Assembly (NCBI GenBank): GCA_002396885.1
Contig: DGXY01000115.1
Span: 1-18,351 of the forward strand
Length of the DNA stretch: 18,351 nucleotides
Source of the DNA: Akkermansiaceae bacterium UBA5020
Lineage (GTDB): Bacteria; Verrucomicrobiota; Verrucomicrobiia; Verrucomicrobiales; DEV007
Reading direction: 5' to 3'
The position numbers were made by a program, and so were the translations under genes. Shown piece by piece: positions 8,561 to 14,523 of the stretch (its first letter is position 1; each line of letters begins with the position of its first letter). The notes below the pieces were generated by a model. That model saw only the letters and a list, made by a program, of their open reading frames with translations, made no database searches and had not been told where the DNA came from.

Positions 8561-9708
8561 TATCTGGATTTCGATTCGCTGGATCCCGTAAAGAAACTCG
8601 TGAGAGTTTCTCCAAGAGCGTCTTTTGGTTGACCGGGTGGGAGAAACTCTCACGAGTTTCTTTACCGGCTCCGCCGTCGCGATCATGGTCGAGGGGGCGA
8701 AGCGTTTTAATTGGTGTGTTAGGGTTGATGTCCGTTCAAATCGCCTCCGCCTGCACCATCCCCGTCTTTCGATACGCCCTCGACCGCTGGGAGTCCGATC
8801 CTTTCCGCCTCGTCGTCCCGAAGGCTTGGGCGACGGACCGCGACAAGGTGAAGCTCCTCGTGCCTCTCCGTGGCAACGGCGTCGCCAACGTCCTCGTCGA
8901 GGAAAGCGAAGATCCCGCGCTCGACCGGGCGAGCTTGCTTTTTCCCCATGACGATGGCGTTTTGTGGGAAGGCCCCTTGGATCCCGACACGCTCGCCGCC
9001 TTGCTCGATTCGCCTGTGCGAAGGGAACTGGTCCGCCGGATTCTCGAAGGGGATTCGGTCGTTTGGGTGGTGGCGACGAAGGCCGGTGGCGAAGAAGAGG
9101 TGGAGCGCATCGCCTCGCGCCTGCGCTTTCTCGAGCAGGTCGCCGAACTGCCCGTGCAGAATCCGGACGATCCCGACAGCCAACTCGGCCCGGGACCCGA
9201 CTTGAAATTGAAGTTCACCGTTCTCCCGCTCTCGCTTGACGATCCTGCCGAACGTCAATTCGCCGCGATGCTCGCCGGGCCCGCCCATCAGGATTACGTG
9301 AAGGACGGCATCCCCTTCGCCGCGCCGGTCTTCGGTCGTGGCCGCGTTCTCGGAGCCTGGGCGCTCGAGGAACTCGACGACCTCATGATCGAGGACACCT
9401 CGCTCTTCCTCACAGGCCGCTGCTCCTGCCGCGTGAAGAACGAAAATCCGGGGTGGGACCTCCTCCTGAAGGTCGATTGGGAAACCGCCCTGGCTTCCAT
9501 CGGCGGGAAAGAACCCGCTGCGGTGGAGAAGGAGAGTTCGGCCTCATCGGTCGAAGGCAAACCCGGACCCGTCGAGACCGTCGTGATCGCTCCGGTCGCC
9601 GTCGCCGGGCCATCGAAAAATGTCGGCCTCTCCTGGGTCAGCCTCGGAGGGATTGGTCTCGCCGTGATCTTCGCGCTTGCGGGATGGCGGCTTTGGCGGG
9701 TTCGTTAG
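8557..9708 (+). CDS. Secreted, C-terminally membrane-anchored CxC protein of unknown function
   Basis: I do not recognise a named function. With the ATG at 8557, which overlaps the previous stop as ATGA, the product has 383 residues. The start is uncertain. The secretion core SVLIGVLGLMSVQIASA (49-65) needs a start upstream of 8704, and the in-frame options are the ATG at 8557 or the TTG at 8629. The first 45 residues are then mostly encoded by the palindromic repeat at 8588-8665. After the core come CTIPVFRYALDRWESDPF (C66 onward), an alpha/beta body with WEGPLDPDTLAALLDSP, the CxC motif GRCSCRV (C289, C291) and NPGWDLLLKVDW. The last 25 residues are one membrane segment with an Arg-rich end. 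The protein is therefore probably periplasmic and tethered. Its stop directly abuts the binding-protein gene, so the two are likely coupled. The cysteines suggest metal or thiol chemistry, which is inference. Confidence 0.7.
   Translation: MISGFRFAGSRKETRESFSKSVFWLTGWEKLSRVSLPAPPSRSWSRGRSVLIGVLGLMSVQIASACTIPVFRYALDRWESDPFRLVVPKAWATDRDKVKLLVPLRGNGVANVLVEESEDPALDRASLLFPHDDGVLWEGPLDPDTLAALLDSPVRRELVRRILEGDSVVWVVATKAGGEEEVERIASRLRFLEQVAELPVQNPDDPDSQLGPGPDLKLKFTVLPLSLDDPAERQFAAMLAGPAHQDYVKDGIPFAAPVFGRGRVLGAWALEELDDLMIEDTSLFLTGRCSCRVKNENPGWDLLLKVDWETALASIGGKEPAAVEKESSASSVEGKPGPVETVVIAPVAVAGPSKNVGLSWVSLGGIGLAVIFALAGWRLWRVR
8588..8665. repeat. REP-like element: two palindromic arms in inverted orientation
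   Basis: The 26-base left arm (8588-8613) is the exact reverse complement of the right arm (8640-8665), with a 26-base spacer between them. Each arm is also a hairpin by itself: GAAACTC-GTGA-GAGTTTC at 8593-8610 and GAAACTC-TCAC-GAGTTTC at 8643-8660. This is the design of a REP/BIME-type dispersed repeat. It could stabilise or stop the upstream transcript, though no clear T-run follows. Part or all of it may be translated as the N-terminus of the CxC protein. Confidence 0.85.
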
Positions 9709-11250
9709 ATGCCGCATCTCATGTTCCGCCGCCTCCTTTCCGTCGTCTGCTTTGTGCTCGCCCTCGCGGTGATCGCACTCGTCATGATGCGCCGCGGCGA
9801 AGGCGGGGGAAAGGCCTCGCTCACCGTCTACTGCGCGGCCGGTCTCAAGAAGCCGGTCGAGGCCATCGCTGCTGCCTACCGGGAGGAGCTCGGGATCCAA
9901 GTGAATCTCCAATACGGCGGCACTGGCACGCTTCTCAGCCAGATCGAGGTCGCGAAGCGAGGCGACCTCTTCATCGCGGCGGATGATGGCTCGCTTGCCG
10001 ATGCGGGAAAAAGGAAGCTCGTCGCCGAGGCGCTGCCGCTCGTGGTGCAGCGTCCCGTGCTGGCGGTGAAGGCCGGTAACCCGAAGGCGATTCGCGCTCT
10101 CGCCGACCTTGTCCGCGACGACGTCCGCCTCGCTCTCGCCAATCCCGAAGCCGCGAGCATATCCAAGGTCTCGAAACAGCTCCTCGGCGCGGAATGGGAC
10201 CGCCTCGCCGCTAAGGCCGTGGTCATGAAGCCGACCGTCACCGAACTCGCCGCGGACCTGCAGCTGGGCGCGACCGACGCCGCGATCGTCTGGGATGCGG
10301 TGGTGAAGCAATTCGACGGACTCGAGGCCGTGGAGTTGACGGAAATCTCGTCGCACCGGGAGAACGCCTCGGGCGCCGTCTTGTCGGTGTGTCAGGATCC
10401 TGTCGCGGCCCTGCGCTTCGCCCGTTATCTCGCCGCTCCCGACCGCGGGGGCAAGGTCTTTGATGAACACGGCTTCACTCCCGCCGGTGGCGATCCATGG
10501 ACCGAGAAACCTTCGCTCGTGCTCTACAGCGGCGGCGTCAACCGTCCCGCGATCGAACCGGTCCTGAAGGAATTCGCCGACCGCGAGGGGGTCGATCTCA
10601 CCACCGTCTACAACGGCTGCGGCATCCTCTGCGCCTCGATGAAGGCGATGGACGACACGGCGAATCCTAAGTTCCCCGATGTCTATTATGCCTGCGACGT
10701 CTGTTTCGTGCCGCCCGTGGCCGAGCAGTTTCCCGAGGCCGTCTTGCTCACGGAAACGGCCATCGTCATCGCTGTGCCCGAAGGCAATCCGGCCGGGATC
10801 CAGACGCTCTCCGACCTCGCGCGTGACGGACTCCGTGTTGGATTGTGCAATGCGGAACAGAGCACCCTCGGATTCATGACCACGGCGATGCTCCGGCAGA
10901 CCGGGCTGCTGGAAAGCGTTCGGAAGAACGTCGTCGTCGAGGTCCCCACCGCCGACTTCCTCGTCAACCAGATGCGCGCCGGCAGCCTCGACGCCATCAT
11001 CGTCTACGAGGTGAACGTGGTTCCGCATCCCGACCACTTCGACATGATCCCGCTGCCGGAGGAGTTTTCGAAGGCGGTGCAACCCTTTGCGGTCCGTGCG
11101 GACTCTCCGAACGCACGTCTCGCGGGGCGTTTGTTAGGGTTTATCCGTTCCCGCGCGGCCGCGTTCGAGGCCGCGGGATTCCGATGGCGAGGCGACGGAG
11201 AGGCCGTGGCGAGCGACCAACTCGACGTGCCGCCCTGGCTGAAGCAATGA
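9709..11250 (+). CDS. Membrane-anchored ABC binding protein with two fused ModA-like domains
   Basis: The protein has 513 residues, about twice the usual size. Residues 8-27 form a hydrophobic N-terminal segment without a clear cleavage site, so it is probably a membrane anchor. Domain 1 (about 36-258) is ModA/WtpA-like: VYCAAGLKKPVEAIAAAY, then LQYGGTGTLLSQIE and GDLFIAADDGSLADAGK. Domain 2 (about 265-500) repeats the pattern: VLYSGGVNRPAIEPVLKEF, then VYNGCGILCASMKA, VYYACDVCFV and ETAIVIAVPEGNP. Domain 2 carries two close cysteine pairs, C304/C308 and C329/C332, plus C380. ModA-type proteins bind molybdate or tungstate through backbone and Ser/Tyr groups; cysteine pairs are not part of that site. 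The ligand is therefore open. The ATG follows the previous stop directly (a second ATG at 9721 is possible), and the stop overlaps the permease start. The protein would feed ligand to the permease encoded next. Confidence 0.85.
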   Translation: MPHLMFRRLLSVVCFVLALAVIALVMMRRGEGGGKASLTVYCAAGLKKPVEAIAAAYREELGIQVNLQYGGTGTLLSQIEVAKRGDLFIAADDGSLADAGKRKLVAEALPLVVQRPVLAVKAGNPKAIRALADLVRDDVRLALANPEAASISKVSKQLLGAEWDRLAAKAVVMKPTVTELAADLQLGATDAAIVWDAVVKQFDGLEAVELTEISSHRENASGAVLSVCQDPVAALRFARYLAAPDRGGKVFDEHGFTPAGGDPWTEKPSLVLYSGGVNRPAIEPVLKEFADREGVDLTTVYNGCGILCASMKAMDDTANPKFPDVYYACDVCFVPPVAEQFPEAVLLTETAIVIAVPEGNPAGIQTLSDLARDGLRVGLCNAEQSTLGFMTTAMLRQTGLLESVRKNVVVEVPTADFLVNQMRAGSLDAIIVYEVNVVPHPDHFDMIPLPEEFSKAVQPFAVRADSPNARLAGRLLGFIRSRAAAFEAAGFRWRGDGEAVASDQLDVPPWLKQ

Positions 11251-12032
11251 GCCCGGTCCGTCGTCTCTCGCCCTTCTGGATCGTCCTCGGAGTGATCGCC
11301 GCGGGTTACCTCGGCTTTTGGTTCGCCATGCTCGCCGCCACCGCGACCTACACCTCACCGCGCGAGGTGATGGAGGTGCTCCTTTCGCGCGAGATCCGTT
11401 ACGCGACGCTGCTCAGCCTCGTCACCTGCACCGCCTCGGCCCTTCTTTCCGCTGCCATCGCCGTTCCCGTCGGCTACCTGATGTCGCGGCGGCGGTTTCC
11501 TGGTCATTCCTTCGTCGATGCGGCGCTCGACATTCCCATCGTCCTGCCGCCGATGGTCGTGGGGATCTGCCTTCTCATTTTCTTCCAGACCCGGGCAGGT
11601 GGTCTCATCGAACAGGTCATTCCCCTGACCTACACCGTGGGAGGCGTCATCATCGCGCAGTTTGTCATCGCCGCGGCGTTCGCGATCCGCACGATGCGCA
11701 ACGTCTTCGACCACCTCTCACCGAGGCCCGAGCAGGTCGCTCTCACCCTCGGGGCGACGCCTTCGCAGGCCTTTCGTCACGTCACCCTGCCGGCGGCGCG
11801 GAGCGGGATCTTTGCCGCCGCGAGCGTGGCCTGGGCACGCAGTCTTGGCGAGTTCGGACCCATCCTCGTCTTCGCGGGAGCGACGCGGATGAAAACCGAG
11901 GTGCTCCCCACCAGCGTGTGGCTCGCCTGGAGCGTCGGCGAACTCGAGCAGGGCGTCGCCGTGAGCTTGCTCATGATTGCGATTTCGATGATCGTGCTCG
12001 TCGCGGTGAAGCTGACGGGGGAACGGGTGTAG
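11247..12032 (+). CDS. ModB-type ABC transporter permease
   Basis: The protein has 261 residues with about five or six membrane segments. TM1 is at 11-32, followed by YATLLSLVTCTASALLSAAI and IPIVLPPMVVGICLLIFF, the family's LPP-type loop. The cytoplasmic EAA loop EQVALTLGATPSQAFRHVTL docks the ATPase. WARSLGEFGPILVFAG is typical of molybdate and sulfate permeases (ModB/CysT). The ATG at 11247 overlaps the binding-protein stop as ATGA; the open frame runs further back to 10845, but that part is inside the binding-protein gene. The protein forms the inner-membrane channel with the binding protein before it and the ATPase after it. Oxyanion transport is the family expectation, and the substrate is not shown. 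Confidence 0.92.
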   Translation: MSPVRRLSPFWIVLGVIAAGYLGFWFAMLAATATYTSPREVMEVLLSREIRYATLLSLVTCTASALLSAAIAVPVGYLMSRRRFPGHSFVDAALDIPIVLPPMVVGICLLIFFQTRAGGLIEQVIPLTYTVGGVIIAQFVIAAAFAIRTMRNVFDHLSPRPEQVALTLGATPSQAFRHVTLPAARSGIFAAASVAWARSLGEFGPILVFAGATRMKTEVLPTSVWLAWSVGELEQGVAVSLLMIAISMIVLVAVKLTGERV

Positions 12033-12059
12033 GGAAACGAGATGATATTTCTGTTTATG

Positions 12060-12149
12060 TATTTGCGGCCATTCGCGTGTCATTCGCGCCCATTCGCGTT
12101 CCTCTCTTTCAACGCGAATGACCGCAAATATCCGCGAATCTTCGCAAAT
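12060..12149. repeat. ATTCGCG-type hairpin repeat between permease and ATPase genes
   Basis: ATTTGCGGCCATTCGCGT (12061-12078) pairs with ACGCGAATGACCGCAAAT (12112-12129) with one mismatch, and an outer T-A pair extends the stem to 19. The loop holds two more CATTCGCG copies (12081-12088, 12091-12098). A second, diverged right arm follows at once (12132-12149, CCGCGAATCTTCGCAAAT). It fills most of the only long gap inside the transporter genes (12033-12166) and resembles a dispersed repeat. Confidence 0.8.
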
Positions 12150-12166
12150 GAAGGGAAGATGATTTC

Positions 12167-12829
12167 ATGATCCGACTTGAAAATCTCTCTTGGACGCCTC
12201 CAGGCAAAAACCGTGCGCCCATCCTCGATCGGGTTTCGTTCGAGGTTCCCTCGGCGGCCTACGCCGTCCTCATGGGGCGCACTGGATCGGGCAAGACGAC
12301 CTTGCTCGAGATCCTCTGTGGCCTGCGGTCCCCGGGTTCGGGCACGGTCAGGATCGACGGCCGCGAGGTGACGGATCTGCCTCCCGGTGAGCGCGGCATC
12401 GGTTACGTGCCGCAGGACGGTGCCCTCTTTCCGACCCTGACGGTGCGCGAACAAATCGCATTCGGCCTGCGCATGCGCGGCGTGGCCGCCGACGAAATCG
12501 CGACCCGCGTCCTCGAAGCGGCGGAGGGAGTCGGCGTCTCCGCGCTGCTCGACCGTCTCCCGACCGGGCTCTCCGGCGGCGAACGCCAGCGTGTCGCCCT
12601 TGCCCGCGCCCTCGTCGTGAAACCGTCGGTGCTTCTCCTCGACGAACCCCTCGCCTCGGTCGACGAGGAAACGCAGGACGGCCTCATCGATCTGCTCCAG
12701 CGGACGCAGCGTGAGCATCGCATCACCGTCCTCCACGTGACCCATTCCCGTCGCGAGGCCGAGGGCCTGGGGGAACTGCACCTGCGCCTCGAGGGAGGTC
12801 GCGTCCTTTCCAGAACCGGACTGACATGA
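12167..12829 (+). CDS. ModC-type ABC transporter ATP-binding protein lacking a MOP/TOBE domain
   Basis: The protein has 220 residues and is a single nucleotide-binding domain. Walker A is GRTGSGKTT (37-45), the Q-loop is Q83 in GYVPQDGALFP, the signature is LSGGERQR (135-142), Walker B is VLLLDEP with E160, and the H-loop is H193. GYVPQDGALFPTLTVREQIAFGL is typical of molybdate, sulfate and iron importers. Classical ModC continues for about 130 residues with an oxyanion-sensing MOP domain, which is absent here, so trans-inhibition by substrate through that domain is unlikely. An AAGGGAAG site lies 8 bases before the ATG, one of the few Shine-Dalgarno-like sites in the window. An earlier ATG at 12159 stops after three codons. 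It powers the permease encoded before it. Its stop overlaps the next start as ATGA. Confidence 0.93.
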   Translation: MIRLENLSWTPPGKNRAPILDRVSFEVPSAAYAVLMGRTGSGKTTLLEILCGLRSPGSGTVRIDGREVTDLPPGERGIGYVPQDGALFPTLTVREQIAFGLRMRGVAADEIATRVLEAAEGVGVSALLDRLPTGLSGGERQRVALARALVVKPSVLLLDEPLASVDEETQDGLIDLLQRTQREHRITVLHVTHSRREAEGLGELHLRLEGGRVLSRTGLT

Positions 12830-13578
12830 GCGAACTCAACGACGAGGAACGCGCCATCTACGAATGGCAGATGTGGGTCCCCGGGATGGGCGAGACCGGA
12901 CAGGGGCAGCTCAAGGACACGACCGTCTTCATTTCCCGGGTCGGAGGACTCGGCGGGGTTGTCGCCCTCGAACTCGCCGCGGCCGGAGTCGGGCGCCTCA
13001 TCCTCGCCCACGGAGGCAACCTGAAACCGTCCGACTTGAACCGCCAACTTCTTCAAACCCACGATCATCTCGGCAAACCACGAATCGAAAGCATCGTGCG
13101 ACGGCTCCGCGAACTCAATCCGCGCTGCGAGTTGATCGGTTTTGGTGAGAATGTCAGGGAAGACAACGTCATGCGCCTCGTCGAAGGCGCCGACCTCCTC
13201 GTCGATGCCGCCCCGATGTTTCAGGAGCGGCTCGCCCTCAACCGCGCCGCTTTCGCCCTCGGCAAGCCGCTCGTGGAATGCGCCATGTATTCTCTCACCG
13301 CCCAGATCACGACCTTCCTGCCGGGCCGCACCGGTTGCCTCGAATGCCAGGTGCCGGAAGTGCCCGCGGATTGGAAGCGCCAGTTCCCCGTCTTCGGTGC
13401 GGTCAGCGGGACGGTGGGCTGCCTTGGGGCGATGGAGGTGATCAAGCTCGCCACGGGACTCGGCGAGCCTCTCGCCGACACGATGCTGACGATGGACCTC
13501 GCCACGATGCGCTTCCGCCGCGTCGCGATGCAGCGCCGGCCCGATTGCGCGGTTTGTGGAGGGGCGGGAGTGGAGTAG
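12826..13578 (+). CDS. Divergent E1-like (ThiF/MoeB/HesA) protein with altered ATP site
   Basis: The protein has 250 residues with the E1-like Rossmann fold and the C-terminal zinc site (CLEC 171-174 and CAVC 241-244). MoeB and ThiF adenylate the C-terminal Gly-Gly of sulfur carriers for molybdopterin or thiamine synthesis. NRQ (72-74) and the lysine in LGKPR (K84) of the nucleotide site are kept. Three features differ from MoeB: the loop GxGGxG reads RVGGLG (R38), the ribose-binding acids of LLDFD are replaced by ILAHGG (59-64), and the Mg-binding Asp of DCTDN is replaced by Pro in DAAPM (P130). Normal adenylation therefore seems doubtful. C199 in SGTVGCLGAMEVIK could be an acceptor cysteine. 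The ATGA overlap with the ATPase gene ties it to the transporter, perhaps as a cytoplasmic acceptor or sensor. No MoaD-like carrier is encoded here. Confidence 0.85.
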   Translation: MSELNDEERAIYEWQMWVPGMGETGQGQLKDTTVFISRVGGLGGVVALELAAAGVGRLILAHGGNLKPSDLNRQLLQTHDHLGKPRIESIVRRLRELNPRCELIGFGENVREDNVMRLVEGADLLVDAAPMFQERLALNRAAFALGKPLVECAMYSLTAQITTFLPGRTGCLECQVPEVPADWKRQFPVFGAVSGTVGCLGAMEVIKLATGLGEPLADTMLTMDLATMRFRRVAMQRRPDCAVCGGAGVE

Positions 13579-13601
13579 GGGAGTGGTGGGGTTTTGGAGT
13601 G

Positions 13602-14513
13602 ATGCGCTACCGGATTCACAGTGTCTTCTTTGCCTGTCTCGCCTTCGCGTCGGGTTTGTGGGCGGAAACGAAGGTGAGCTCCGTTTTTCTCGCCGGCCGG
13701 ACGGTGGAATATGTCCCGGGCACCCTGCCGCTGATCATTGCCGCACCACACGGAGGACAGCTCGAGCCAGCCGACATTCCGGACCGGAAGGATGGGGTCA
13801 CGACCCGCGATGCCGAAACCGACTTACTCGCGATTGAACTTGCCGAGGCCATTGCACGCCGCGTCGGGGGGCAGCCGCATCTGGTTCTCTGCCATCTCCA
13901 TCGGAAAAAAGTCGACTGCAACCGCGATGCCCTTACCGGAACGGGAGGAAACCCGAAGGCCCTGGCGACCTGGCGCGCCTTCCACGAGGCGATTGGCAAG
14001 GCGCGGGCCGCGGCCGGTCACGGGCTCTTTCTCGATCTCCACGGGCATTCGCATCCGGCTCCCAAAGTGGAATTGGGATACTTGCTCAGCGCGGAGCAAT
14101 TGCAGGAAACAGGACCGCCCCTCTCCGCGCTCGCGCAGATCTCGAGTCTTGCCTCGATCGCGAGGACCAGTCCTGACTCCTTCGAGAGACTGCTGCGAGG
14201 GCCTCGCAGTTTGGGTGGTTTGTTAGAGTCAGCGGGTTACCCGTCGGTGCCGTCGCCGACCAGTCTGAGTCCGGTCGAGGAACCCTACTTTCGTGGTGGC
14301 TACAACACCGCCCGCTACCGTAGTAGCGGGTTGGATGACGGCTTTTTCGCCCTTCAGATCGAATGTCCGAGGCCTGGAGTGCGCGACACCCCGGAAAACC
14401 GGCTTCGTTTCGCGGAGACCCTCGCCGCTGTGCTCGAGCAATGGATGGCGCACCACGCGGGCATCCGTTTGGGAATCACGGAGCGGGCCGGAAGGAAAGG
14501 TGGCAGCGAGTGA
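13602..14513 (+). CDS. Secreted N-formylglutamate-amidohydrolase-like protein
   Basis: The protein has 303 residues. I chose the ATG at 13602 because it gives a signal peptide (residues 1-21, cleavage near LWA|ET); the open frame runs back into the previous gene. The motifs LIIAAPHGG (H50), HRKKVDCNRDA (100-110) and LFLDLHGHSHP (142-152) match the N-formylglutamate amidohydrolase superfamily, a zinc-hydrolase fold related to carboxypeptidases. The cytoplasmic family member works in histidine degradation. A secreted copy without hut genes nearby must have another substrate, perhaps a peptide or cell-wall amide; this is inference. It follows the E1-like gene by 23 bases on the same strand, so it may be the last gene of the run. 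Its stop faces the GH105 gene end, 10 bases away, with no strong terminator between them. Confidence 0.78.
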   Translation: MRYRIHSVFFACLAFASGLWAETKVSSVFLAGRTVEYVPGTLPLIIAAPHGGQLEPADIPDRKDGVTTRDAETDLLAIELAEAIARRVGGQPHLVLCHLHRKKVDCNRDALTGTGGNPKALATWRAFHEAIGKARAAAGHGLFLDLHGHSHPAPKVELGYLLSAEQLQETGPPLSALAQISSLASIARTSPDSFERLLRGPRSLGGLLESAGYPSVPSPTSLSPVEEPYFRGGYNTARYRSSGLDDGFFALQIECPRPGVRDTPENRLRFAETLAAVLEQWMAHHAGIRLGITERAGRKGGSE

Positions 14514-14523
14514 GTTTACCGCC

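Noticed and set aside
9544..11082. 512-residue minus-strand open frame
   Set aside because: It is a shadow of the double binding-protein gene, His/Asp/Arg-rich and without recognisable domains.
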